DNA of 64,000 bases from Streptomyces venezuelae. Its GTDB lineage: Bacteria > Actinomycetota > Actinomycetes > Streptomycetales > Streptomycetaceae. Numbering within the stretch: position 1 is the first letter of the stretch; every line of letters starts with the position of its first letter. A program made the position numbers and the translations under genes. The notes beneath the pieces are model-generated. The model was not told the DNA's origin, did no database searches, and saw only the letters and a program-made list of their open reading frames with translations. Below are positions 8,422 to 16,295 of the stretch, piece by piece. The DNA lies in assembly GCF_008642355.1 (NCBI RefSeq), contig NZ_CP029193.1, forward strand, positions 2,504,001 to 2,568,000, in the 5' to 3' direction.

Positions 8422-8608
8422 ATACGCCGGGAGCGTGATCCTGTCACGGGCTCCGGCAGGGGCGGGCCCCTGCTCCCGCAGGACGTCGCGGGGCAAACGG
8501 GCGGGCGAGTGGGGAAGATCCGCCGCGAAGCGACGGGGCCGAAGCAGCCGCGCCCCGCGGAGAACACCTCCGCCCGACCTCTTGCGGACCCCACCCCGCC
8601 CTCCCTAC

Positions 8609-8624
8609 CGTTTGAGGTCAAACA
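8609..8624. promoter_or_regulatory. Palindromic operator 5 (upstream of the GS-like ligase)
   Basis: The site reads CGTTTG-AGGT-CAAACA, one mismatch in the arms, 37 bp upstream of the GTG start of the glutamine-synthetase-like gene. It would control the rightward GS–P450 unit, because no further copy precedes the P450. Confidence 0.75.
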
Positions 8625-8661
8625 AATCGCGCGTCGCGCCCCCAGAAAGGCTGGGCCACGG

Positions 8662-10086
8662 GTGAGTGAAGCGAGCGCACCACCACAGGGCAGGGTGACA
8701 ACCCGTCAGGCCACGGCCACCGCGACCGCGACCGTGGAGAACCTCCGGGCCGCCGGCACCGACGTCGTCCGCGTCGTCTACCCCGACCTCCTCGGCGCCG
8801 ACCGAGGCAGAGACGTCCTCCTGACCCAGCTGCCCAGCGCCTGCACGCACGGCCTCACCTTCTGCAGGGCCGTCTACCACACCACCCCCCGCGGCGACGT
8901 CGTCCCCGTCGCGGGCGGACTCGACGCGGGACTCCCCGACATCTGCGTACAGCCGGACCTGGCCACCGTGAAGCCCCTGCCGTGGGAGCCGGGCGTCGCC
9001 TGGTGCCTGGGCGACAGCGTGGACCCGCTCACCGAGGGCCCCGTACCGGAGTCCCCGCGCGCACTCCTGAAGCGCGTACTCGCGCACGCGGACGATTACG
9101 CCGCCCACCACCACGGCGCCGCGGGGCGCGGCCCCCTCGCCGCCGTGGTCGGCCCCGAACTGGAGTACTTCCTCTGCGACTCCTCCCCCACCACCCCCTC
9201 CGGCTGGACCCCCTACGGCGCCGCCACCGGCAACGTCTACAGCGCGGGCCGCCGAGGCGACCCGGACGGCCATCTCCTGCGTACACTCCGCCAGTTGGAG
9301 GCACTCGGCATCGGCGTCATCGCCGGGAACCACGAGTTCGACGGCGGGCAGTTCGAGATCAACCTCGATCACTCCGGCGCCCTGGACGCCGCCGACCGCG
9401 CCTTCTTCTTCAAGGCCGCCGTCAAGGAGACCGCCCGCCACGAGGGGCGCCTCGCGACCTTCATGGCCAAGCCGTTCAACGGGCTCGGCGGCTCCGGGTT
9501 CCACGTGCACCTGTCGCTCGTCGACGGCGAGGGCCGGAACATCTTCGACGACCCGGAGGCCGAGAACGGGCTCTCCGCCGCCGCCCGGCACGCGATCGGC
9601 GGCGTCCTGCGGCACGCCCCCGCGCTCGCCGCCCTCCTCAACCCCACCGTCAACTCCTACAAACGCTTCGGACCCGACACCCTCGCCCCCTGGCTGATCG
9701 ACTGGGGGCTCGACAACCGCAGCGCCATGGTCCGCGTCCCGCCCGAGCGCGGCGCCGGAACCCGCCTGGAGCTGCGCCTGGGCGACGCTTCCGCCAACCC
9801 CTACCTGCTCGTCGCGGGCACCGTCGCCGCCGTTCTGCTCGGTCTCCGCGACCGGCCCGACCCGCCGGCCCCGCTGGAGGGGTACGGATACGACGAGTCC
9901 TCCGCACCCCGCCTCCCCGCCACGCTCCCCGAGGCCCTCGACGCGCTGGAGGCCGACGGGGCGCTGACCTGTCTCCTCGGCGAGGACTTCACCGGCGCGT
10001 TCCTGACGTACAAGCGCAACGAAGTGGAGCGGTATCAACAGAGCGTCACCGACTGGGAGTTCGGGGAGTACGCGTTCCTGATCTGA
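8662..10086 (+). CDS. Glutamine-synthetase-like gamma-glutamyl ligase
   Basis: A 474-residue class of GS-family enzyme that probably ligates glutamate to an amine rather than to ammonia. GS landmarks are present: the ELEYFL segment, the His-containing KPFNGLGGSGFHVHLSL loop, NPTVNSYKRFGP and the RVPPERGAGTRLELR active-site arginines. It is shorter and more divergent than a GlnA of primary metabolism and resembles the PuuA/GlnA3/TdnQ-type gamma-glutamylation enzymes. The GTG at 8662 is preceded by AGAAAGG and lies behind operator 5; a longer in-frame extension would cross that operator. Pairing with a PuuD-like amidase in the same regulon supports a gamma-glutamyl intermediate. Confidence 0.85.
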   Translation: MSEASAPPQGRVTTRQATATATATVENLRAAGTDVVRVVYPDLLGADRGRDVLLTQLPSACTHGLTFCRAVYHTTPRGDVVPVAGGLDAGLPDICVQPDLATVKPLPWEPGVAWCLGDSVDPLTEGPVPESPRALLKRVLAHADDYAAHHHGAAGRGPLAAVVGPELEYFLCDSSPTTPSGWTPYGAATGNVYSAGRRGDPDGHLLRTLRQLEALGIGVIAGNHEFDGGQFEINLDHSGALDAADRAFFFKAAVKETARHEGRLATFMAKPFNGLGGSGFHVHLSLVDGEGRNIFDDPEAENGLSAAARHAIGGVLRHAPALAALLNPTVNSYKRFGPDTLAPWLIDWGLDNRSAMVRVPPERGAGTRLELRLGDASANPYLLVAGTVAAVLLGLRDRPDPPAPLEGYGYDESSAPRLPATLPEALDALEADGALTCLLGEDFTGAFLTYKRNEVERYQQSVTDWEFGEYAFLI

Positions 10087-10097
10087 CCGCCGCCGAA

Positions 10098-10117
10098 CCG
10101 GACCGCACCCGGTCCGG
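10098..10117. terminator. Hairpin between GS-like gene and P450 gene
   Basis: CCGGACCG and CGGTCCGG form a perfect 8-bp stem around a 4-nt CACC loop, 12 nt after the GS-like stop. An overlapping alternative palindrome, GGTCCGGCCCGGACC, follows at 10111–10125. No T-run follows, so it may be a weak terminator or an mRNA-processing hairpin that sets a lower level of the P450. Confidence 0.5.
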
Positions 10118-10166
10118 CCCGGACCGGACAGCCTCCGAAAGGCCGAGCACGTAAGGGAGCACCCCC

Positions 10167-11435
10167 ATGCGCACGGACACCCCGCCCCTCCCTCTCGCCG
10201 ACGTCGACCTCGCCGACAACGACCGGTTCACCGACCGCGACCTGCCCTGGCGGATGTTCGACGTGCTGCGCCGCGAGGACCCCGTCCACTGGCAGCCCGA
10301 ACCCCCGCCCAACTCCGGTTTCTGGGCGGTCACCCGGCATGCCGACATCGTGCGCGTCGACCGCGACCCCGAGACCTTCACCTCCGAGATGTTCACCAAC
10401 CTGGAAGAGGTGGACGACGACTACATCGCGTTGCGCCGGTCGCTTCTCGAGACCGACGGGCTGCGGCACCGGGCGATGCGGCTCATCCTGCAGAAGCGGT
10501 TCACGCCGCGCGCCGTCGCGGCGTACGAGACGTTCCTGCGGGGCCTGACCGCCCGTACGCTCGACGCCGCCCTCCCCAAGGGCACGTTCGACTTCGTACG
10601 GGAAGTATCCGCCGACTTCCCCATCAACGTGCTCGCCCGCATGCTCGACGTCCCGGAAGGCGACACGCGGCAGCTCATCGACTGGGGCAACCGCATCATC
10701 GGGAACACCGACCCCGACTACGCCGACGTACTCCTGGAGAGCGAGGAGAGCGGACGGTACCGCAATCTGCCCTTCAGGTCGCCCGCGTCTCTTGAAGTCT
10801 TCGCGTACGGGCGGGAGTTGGCGGCCCGGCGGCGGGGCGGGAGCGGGGACGATCTCGTGACGGCGCTCGTCAACAGCTCGCCCAAGGACGGCGTGCCGCT
10901 CTCCGCCACCGACTTCGACAACTACTTCCTGTTGCTCGTCGTCGCCGGCAACGAGACCACCCGGCACGCCATTTCGCACTCCATGCTGGCGCTCATCGAG
11001 CACCCGGAGGAGCGGGAGCGGCTCGTCCGCGACCCCTCGCTCATACCGAACGCCGTCGAGGAGTGCCTGCGATGGGCCTCGCCCGTCTACCACTTCCGGC
11101 GGACGGCGACGTGCGACGTCGAGCTCGGCGGGAAGCCGATCAGGGCGGGCGACAAGGTCGTCATGTGGTTCGCCTCCGGCAACCGCGACGAGGACGTCTT
11201 CCCCGACCCGTACCGCTTCGACGTCACCCGCGAGAACAACGACCACGTCACCTTCGGCAAGGGCAGCCCGCACTTCTGCCTCGGCAACTCCCTGGCCCGC
11301 CTGGAGATGCGGATCATGTTCGAGGAGCTGCTGCCGCGGCTCGCGGACATCCGCGTCGCGGGCGAGGTGCGGCGCGTGCGGTCCAACTTCGTCAACGGGA
11401 TCAAGGAGCTTCCCGTGACGGTGACGCTCACCTGA
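10167..11435 (+). CDS. Cytochrome P450
   Basis: A 422-residue soluble class I P450. The I-helix motif VVAGNETTRHA, the K-helix ECLRW (ExxR) and the haem loop FGKGSPHFCLGNSLAR with C371 as thiolate ligand are all present. The style (GNETTRH, HRAMRLILQKRFTPRAV) recalls the CYP125/CYP142-like branch of actinobacterial P450s rather than macrolide hydroxylases, but the substrate cannot be assigned. It follows the GS-like gene by 80 bp, with no operator of its own, so it is likely co-transcribed. The ferredoxin and reductase at 788–2197 are its probable electron donors. In the pathway model it hydroxylates the (gamma-glutamylated) aromatic substrate. Confidence 0.9.
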   Translation: MRTDTPPLPLADVDLADNDRFTDRDLPWRMFDVLRREDPVHWQPEPPPNSGFWAVTRHADIVRVDRDPETFTSEMFTNLEEVDDDYIALRRSLLETDGLRHRAMRLILQKRFTPRAVAAYETFLRGLTARTLDAALPKGTFDFVREVSADFPINVLARMLDVPEGDTRQLIDWGNRIIGNTDPDYADVLLESEESGRYRNLPFRSPASLEVFAYGRELAARRRGGSGDDLVTALVNSSPKDGVPLSATDFDNYFLLLVVAGNETTRHAISHSMLALIEHPEERERLVRDPSLIPNAVEECLRWASPVYHFRRTATCDVELGGKPIRAGDKVVMWFASGNRDEDVFPDPYRFDVTRENNDHVTFGKGSPHFCLGNSLARLEMRIMFEELLPRLADIRVAGEVRRVRSNFVNGIKELPVTVTLT

Positions 11436-11455
11436 ACGAGGCCGGACCGCGGACC

Positions 11456-12595
11456 TCAGCCGCCCGACGTGTCCAGCTCCGCGTCCTCGCTGATGCCCGC
11501 GCAGTCGTACGGGTCCTTCAGCCAGCCGTCGGGCAGCACCACGCGGTTGTTTCCCGAGGTGCGTCCACGGGGTCCGTCGGCACCGGCGGGCCAGGGCTGG
11601 TCCAGATCCAGCTCGCCCAGACCGTCCTCCAGCTCGGCGAGCGAGGAGGTGATCGCGAGACGCTTGCGCATCTCCGAGCCCACGGCGAAGCCCTTCAGAT
11701 ACCAGGCCACGTGCTTGCGGAAGTCGATGACCCCTCGCGCCTCGTCGCCGATCCACTCGCCGAGCAGCGTCGCATGGCGCAGCATCACGGTCGAGACCTC
11801 GCGCAGGGTCGGCGCCTTGGGTGCGCCCGTGCCCTCGAAGGCGGCGACCAGGTCGCCGAAGAGCCAGGGGCGGCCGAGGCAGCCGCGGCCCACGACGACG
11901 CCGTCGCAGCCGGTCTCGTTCATCATGCGGACCGCGTCCGCCGCGGACCAGATGTCGCCGTTGCCGAGCACGGGGATCTCGGGGACGTGCTCCTTGAGGC
12001 GGGCGATGGCGTCCCAGTCGGCGGTGCCGCCGTAGTGCTGGGCGGCCGTGCGGCCGTGCAGGGCGATCGCCGTGACACCCTCCTCGACCGCGATGCGGCC
12101 CGCGTCGAGGAAGGTGATGTGCTCGTCGTTGATGCCCTTGCGCATCTTCATCGTGACGGGCAGGTCCCCGGCGCCGCTGACGGCCTCGCGGAGGATCGCG
12201 CGGAGCAGCGGGCGCTTGTACGGGAGCGCGGAGCCGCCGCCCTTGCGGGTGACCTTGGGGACGGGGCAGCCGAAGTTCAGGTCGATGTGGTCGGCGAGGT
12301 CCTCCTCCGCGATCATGCGGACGGCCTTGCCGACGGTCGCCGGGTCGACGCCGTACAGCTGGATCGAGCGGGGCTTCTCCGTCGCGTCGAAGTGGATCAG
12401 CTGCATGGTCTTCTCGTTGCGCTCGACCAGGGCGCGCGTGGTGATCATCTCGCTGACGAAGAGCCCCTTGCCCCCGCTGAACTCACGGCACAGCGTCCGG
12501 AAGGGCGCGTTCGTGATGCCCGCCATGGGGGCGAGCACGACGGGCGGCTGCACGGTGTGCGGGCCGATCGACAGGGGCTGCGGCAGGGACGGCAT
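11456..12595 (-). CDS. dusB: tRNA-dihydrouridine synthase
   Basis: A 379-residue FMN enzyme that reduces uridine to dihydrouridine in tRNA D-loops. The N-terminal TIM-barrel start LAPMAGITNAPFR, the catalytic cysteine in NFGCPVPKV, the ALHGRT segment and the phosphate-binding GNGDIW…GVVVGRGCLGRPW motifs are typical of DusB/NifR3. The ATG at 12595 has GGAG 7 nt upstream; a longer frame upstream overlaps another gene and is rejected. It converges with the P450 gene with only about 20 bp between the stops, so the catabolic locus ends here and housekeeping DNA begins. Confidence 0.92.
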   Translation of the reverse strand: MPSLPQPLSIGPHTVQPPVVLAPMAGITNAPFRTLCREFSGGKGLFVSEMITTRALVERNEKTMQLIHFDATEKPRSIQLYGVDPATVGKAVRMIAEEDLADHIDLNFGCPVPKVTRKGGGSALPYKRPLLRAILREAVSGAGDLPVTMKMRKGINDEHITFLDAGRIAVEEGVTAIALHGRTAAQHYGGTADWDAIARLKEHVPEIPVLGNGDIWSAADAVRMMNETGCDGVVVGRGCLGRPWLFGDLVAAFEGTGAPKAPTLREVSTVMLRHATLLGEWIGDEARGVIDFRKHVAWYLKGFAVGSEMRKRLAITSSLAELEDGLGELDLDQPWPAGADGPRGRTSGNNRVVLPDGWLKDPYDCAGISEDAELDTSGG

Positions 12596-12678
12596 CGATG
12601 ATCTCCGGGACGGACGACGGGACCCTCCATTGTCCCTCACGCGCGGACCGTCCGTCCCACACGCCCGGAACACCACGA

Positions 12679-13614
12679 CTACGACGGCTCCGACGGCTCC
12701 GACAGCTCCGACAGCTCCGCAAGGCGTTCCAGCCGCTCCTCCGTCGCGTCGTCCGCGGGGACGTACGCGATGAGGCGGTGGGCCTGCGCCAGCGGGGCCA
12801 TCCACAGCATCCGGTGCTCCAGGCGGAGCAGGCCGACCTTCGGGTGCTGGTAGCGCTTGACGTGCGGCGACATCGTCGCCACCTCGTGCCGCTCCCACAG
12901 CGCGCGGAACTCCGCGGACTCCCCGACGAGCCGGTCGCGCAGCTCCTTCCACGCGGGCTCGGCGCCGTGCTCGGCCATGGAGCCCCGGAATTTCGCGACG
13001 AGGTCGCGCAGCATCTCGTCCCGGTCGAGGAAGGTCTCCCGCCAGCTCTCGCCGGTGGCGAGGAGCCACAGGCAGTTGCGGTCGCGGGGGTCCATCGCGT
13101 CGAAGTCACCGAAGACGTGGGTCCAGGAGCGGTTGTACGCGAGGACGTCGTAGCGGCCGTTCTGCACGGTGGCCGGGTAGGGGCTGAGGCGGCGCAGGAG
13201 TCGTCGTACCTCCGCGGAGAGGGAGTCGCACTCCGCCTCGGGGCGCGTGTCGACGGCGCCGGCGAGCGCGAAGAGGTGCGCGCGCTCGCTGGGATCCATG
13301 AGCAGCGCCCGCGCGATCGCGTCGATGACCTGCGCGGACACCCTGATGGGGCGGGCCTGCTCCAGCCACGTGTACCAGGTGACGCCGACATTCGAGAGCT
13401 GGGCGACCTCCTCGCGCCGCAGGCCCGGCGTACGGCGCCGGGTGCCGCGCACCAGCCCCACCTGCTCCGGGGTGACGCGTTCGCGGCGGCTGCGGAGGAA
13501 GGCGGCGAGCTCTTGGCGGCGGATGGCTGCGGCGGGCTCCGCCGGTCCGGCCGCCCTGGTCCCCGTAGTCCCCGTAGTCCCCGATGTAATAGTCACCCTC
13601 TCAGCGTGACCCAT
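12679..13614 (-). CDS. XRE-family regulator with MmyB-like ligand-binding domain
   Basis: A 311-residue regulator with an N-terminal XRE helix-turn-helix (LRREEVAQLSNVGVTWYTWLEQ, quoted in part as REEVAQLSNVGVTWYTWLE) and a C-terminal PAS-like MmyB domain (NGRYDVLAYNRSW…RDRNCLWLL). In Streptomyces such genes commonly sit divergent from the exporter or oxidoreductase they control, as here with the MFS gene at 13699. The start is uncertain: ATG 13614 lacks a good ribosome-binding site and GTG 13596 is the alternative. The N-terminus and C-terminus are low complexity, the C-terminal ELSELSEPSEPS coming from 9-nt tandem repeats that look prone to slippage. Confidence 0.86.
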   Translation of the reverse strand: MGHAERVTITSGTTGTTGTRAAGPAEPAAAIRRQELAAFLRSRRERVTPEQVGLVRGTRRRTPGLRREEVAQLSNVGVTWYTWLEQARPIRVSAQVIDAIARALLMDPSERAHLFALAGAVDTRPEAECDSLSAEVRRLLRRLSPYPATVQNGRYDVLAYNRSWTHVFGDFDAMDPRDRNCLWLLATGESWRETFLDRDEMLRDLVAKFRGSMAEHGAEPAWKELRDRLVGESAEFRALWERHEVATMSPHVKRYQHPKVGLLRLEHRMLWMAPLAQAHRLIAYVPADDATEERLERLAELSELSEPSEPS

Positions 13615-13642
13615 ACCGCAGCCTGTTTCCAGGTGCGCCTGC

Positions 13643-13666
13643 TACCAGGATGAAGAGACTCTGGTA
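13643..13666. promoter_or_regulatory. Inverted repeat in the MmyB/MFS divergent promoter region
   Basis: TACCAG and CTGGTA arms are separated by 12 bp between the regulator (start 13614) and the MFS gene (start 13699). The position is right for an operator of the MmyB-family regulator, but the arms are short and this is only suggestive. Confidence 0.35.
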
Positions 13667-13698
13667 CCCCCCTGCGGGCGCGGACGACCCTCGTCTCC

Positions 13699-15117
13699 GT
13701 GACTCTCACGCCCTCCTCCCTCGCCGCCCCCACCCGCTCCCCCTCCCCCCTCACCGCCCTCGGCCTGCTCACCCTCCTGCTCGGCGCCTCCCTCTCCAGC
13801 ATCGACTTCTTCATCGTCAACGTCGCCCTGCCCGGCATCGAGCGCGACCTGCACGCCTCGCCCGCCACGCTGGAGATGGTCGTGGCCGGGTACGCGGTGG
13901 CGTACGCCGTGCTGCTCGTGCTCGGCGGCCGGCTCGGCGACACATACGGACGCAGGAAGCTCTTCCTGTGGGGCGTGGCCGCCTTCGGCGTGACCTCGCT
14001 GGCCTGCGGGCTCGCGCCCGGCGCGTGGTGGCTGGTCGGAGGCCGGGTGGCGCAGGGCGCCGCGTCCGCGCTGATGCTGCCGCAGGTCCTCGGCACGCTG
14101 CACGCGACGACGCGGGGCGAGCGCCGGGCGCGGGCCGTCGCCCTGTACGGCGCGGTGAGCGGCATCGCAGGCCTGGTCGGCCAGGTCCTCGGCGGCGCGC
14201 TCGTCGCCGCCGACCTGGGCGGCACCGGCTGGCGGGCGGCGTTCCTCGTCAACGTGCCGGTCGCGGGCGCGGCCCTGCTCGCCGGGGTGCGCGCGGTGCC
14301 CGACAGCCGCGCCGAGCGGCCCGCCCGCAGCGATGCCCTGGGCACGGTCCTGTTCGCCGCCGCGCTGACCGCGCTCCTGCTGCCGCTGACGGAGGGCCGT
14401 ACGGCGGGGTGGCCGCTGTGGTCCGTGCTCCTGCTGATCGCGGCGCCGCTGCTCGGCCGGGCGTTCGGGGCGGTGGAGGGGCGCGCCGAACGTGCCGGCG
14501 GCAGCCCGTTGCTGCCCCCGTCGCTGCTGCGCGACCCTGCCGTGCGCAGGAGTCTGGTCCTGGGCCTGCCGGTCTTCGTCGGTTTCAGCGGCTTCATGTT
14601 CTGCTTCGCGATCACCCTCCAACAGGCCCTGGGCCACGGGGCGTTGGAGGCGGGCCTGACCGTGATCCCGATGGGCCTGACACAGGCCGTGGCGTCGATG
14701 CTGGTGCCGCGGCTCGTGCGGCGATGGGGGACGCGTGCGATGACGGGCGCGGCGCTGGTCCACGTGGCGGGGCTGGTGGTGCTGGCACTGACGGTGCTGC
14801 GGTCCGCTTCCGGCCCGCTCCCCTTCGCCCCCGGGCTGCTCCTGTGCGGTCTCGGCCAGGGAGTGGAGCTGGCGCTGTACTACCGCATCGCGCTCTCGGC
14901 CGTGCCCGCCGCACGGGCGGGCGCGGGCAGCGGGCTCACCGCGACCGTGCAGCAGGCGTGCCTGGCCCTGGGCGTGGCGACGGTCGGCTCGCTCTTCCTG
15001 GCACTGGTGCCGGAGATGGGCGCGCGGGAGGCGTTCGTGTGCGCGCTGGGGGTGCAGGTGGCGGGGTTGGTGGGCCTGGCGGGGCTGAGTCTGCGGCTGC
15101 CGCGGGGGGTGCGGTGA
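13699..15117 (+). CDS. DHA2-family MFS exporter
   Basis: A 472-residue membrane protein with about 14 hydrophobic segments, matching the drug:H+ antiporter-2 family. The first helix carries SIDFFIVNVALPGIERDL, where the acidic residue and VNVALP signature are typical, and the loop 2–3 motif GGRLGDTYGRRKLF is the MFS motif A. The likely role is proton-driven efflux of a small toxic compound. It starts with GTG at 13699 and is divergent from the MmyB regulator, which is its probable controller. The substrate is unknown. Confidence 0.88.
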   Translation: MTLTPSSLAAPTRSPSPLTALGLLTLLLGASLSSIDFFIVNVALPGIERDLHASPATLEMVVAGYAVAYAVLLVLGGRLGDTYGRRKLFLWGVAAFGVTSLACGLAPGAWWLVGGRVAQGAASALMLPQVLGTLHATTRGERRARAVALYGAVSGIAGLVGQVLGGALVAADLGGTGWRAAFLVNVPVAGAALLAGVRAVPDSRAERPARSDALGTVLFAAALTALLLPLTEGRTAGWPLWSVLLLIAAPLLGRAFGAVEGRAERAGGSPLLPPSLLRDPAVRRSLVLGLPVFVGFSGFMFCFAITLQQALGHGALEAGLTVIPMGLTQAVASMLVPRLVRRWGTRAMTGAALVHVAGLVVLALTVLRSASGPLPFAPGLLLCGLGQGVELALYYRIALSAVPAARAGAGSGLTATVQQACLALGVATVGSLFLALVPEMGAREAFVCALGVQVAGLVGLAGLSLRLPRGVR

Positions 15118-15147
15118 GCAGGCGGCAGGCACGAAGGCCAGCCGACA

Positions 15148-15173
15148 GGCACCAGACGACGGGCACCAGACGA
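15148..15173. repeat. Short tandem direct repeat
   Basis: Two copies of GGCACCAGACGA lie 14 bp apart in the spacer after the MFS stop, inside a wider stretch of degenerate GCCAGAC/GCACCAGAC units. No function is evident; it resembles replication slippage. Confidence 0.5.
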
Positions 15174-15210
15174 GGGCGCCAGACACCAGGCGTCGAATGA
15201 CAGGTATCAA

Positions 15211-15234
15211 ATGACAGATATTGAAATCTGTCAT
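15211..15234. promoter_or_regulatory. Perfect palindrome upstream of the aldo/keto reductase (probable TetR operator)
   Basis: The arms ATGACAGAT and ATCTGTCAT (9 bp each) are perfectly complementary around ATTGAA. A further partial copy, ATGACAGGTAT, lies just upstream at about 15197. The AT-rich palindrome stands out in this GC-rich DNA and sits 22 bp before the aldo/keto reductase start. The TetR protein encoded just downstream at 16296 is the obvious candidate to bind it (inference). Confidence 0.72.
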
Positions 15235-15255
15235 CCGTCATGCCATGGTGGAGGC

Positions 15256-16272
15256 ATGCGCACTCTCACTCTCGGAAACACCGGCCCTCGGACCTCCGCC
15301 CTCGGCCTCGGCTGCATGGGCATGTCCGCGCTCTACGGAGAGGCGGACCGCACGGAGTCCATCGCGACGATCCACGCCGCCCTGGAGGCGGGCGTCACGC
15401 TCCTCGACACCGGCGACTTCTACGCCATGGGACACAACGAAATGCTGATCGGCGAAGCCCTGCGCTCCGCCCCGGCGGCCCGCCGCGAACAGGCGCTGAC
15501 CAGCGTGAAGTTCGGCGCCCTCCGCGACCCGGACGGCGGCTGGTCGGGTTACGACGGCCGCCCGGCGGCGGTCAAGAACTTCGCCGCGTACTCCCTCCAG
15601 CGCCTCGGCGTCGACCACATCGACGTCTACCGCATCGCCCGCATCGACCCGGACGTGCCGGTCGAGGAGACGGTGGGCGCCATCGCGGAGCTGGTCGAGA
15701 AGGGGTACGTGCGGCACATCGGCCTCTCCGAGGTCGGCGCGGGCACGATTCGCCGGGCGGCGGCCACAGCGCCGATCTCCGACCTCCAGATCGAGTACTC
15801 GCTCATCTCACGCGGCATCGAGGCGGAGATCCTGCCGACGGTCGCGGAGCTGGGCATCGGCGTGACGGCGTACGGGGTGCTGTCCCGCGGCCTGATCTCC
15901 GGCCACTTCACCCGCGACCGCAAGCTGGCGGCGAACGACTTCCGCGCCATGAGCCCCCGCTTCCAGGGCGAGAACCTCGACCGCAACCTCGACCTGGTCG
16001 AGGCGCTGCGGAAGATCGCCGACCAGAAGGGCGTGAGCGTGGCGCAGACCGCGATCGCCTGGGTCCTGGCGCAGGGCCCGCGGCACGGCGCGTCGATCGT
16101 GCCGCTGGTGGGCGCACGGACGCGCGCCCGCCTGGACGAGGCGCTCGGCGCGCTCGACGTGACGCTCGACGCCGCGGACCTGGCCGCGATCGAGGAAGCG
16201 GTCCCCGCGGGCGCGGCGGCCGGGTCCCGCTACCCGGACTCCCAGATGGCACACCTCGACAGCGAGCACTGA
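15256..16272 (+). CDS. Aldo/keto reductase
   Basis: A 338-residue NADPH-dependent (beta/alpha)8-barrel oxidoreductase of the AKR13-like group. MRTLTLGNTG starts the barrel, Asp and Tyr of the tetrad are in LLDTGDFYAMG and Lys in TSVKFG. The position usually holding the tetrad His (QHR in homologues) reads VYRIARIDP here, a variant seen in some actinobacterial members. ATG 15256 is chosen because an upstream in-frame ATG lies inside the 15211–15234 palindrome. The GGAGG sequence lies very close to the ATG, so the start is moderately sure. It probably forms an operon with the TetR gene and is induced when the repressor binds its ligand. Confidence 0.88.
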   Translation: MRTLTLGNTGPRTSALGLGCMGMSALYGEADRTESIATIHAALEAGVTLLDTGDFYAMGHNEMLIGEALRSAPAARREQALTSVKFGALRDPDGGWSGYDGRPAAVKNFAAYSLQRLGVDHIDVYRIARIDPDVPVEETVGAIAELVEKGYVRHIGLSEVGAGTIRRAAATAPISDLQIEYSLISRGIEAEILPTVAELGIGVTAYGVLSRGLISGHFTRDRKLAANDFRAMSPRFQGENLDRNLDLVEALRKIADQKGVSVAQTAIAWVLAQGPRHGASIVPLVGARTRARLDEALGALDVTLDAADLAAIEEAVPAGAAAGSRYPDSQMAHLDSEH

Positions 16273-16295
16273 TCGCCCCCGGGTACGGTCTAGCC

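Noticed and set aside
5728..10086. A plain putrescine (Puu) pathway
   Set aside because: A PuuA-like ligase and PuuD-like amidase are present, but there is no PuuB-type amine oxidase, and the aldehyde dehydrogenase looks like HpaE next to ring-cleavage genes. An aromatic route fits better.
10167..11435. The P450 as part of an antibiotic biosynthetic cluster
   Set aside because: No polyketide, peptide or terpene synthase is present, and its redox partners lie in the ring-cleavage operon sharing the same operator family.
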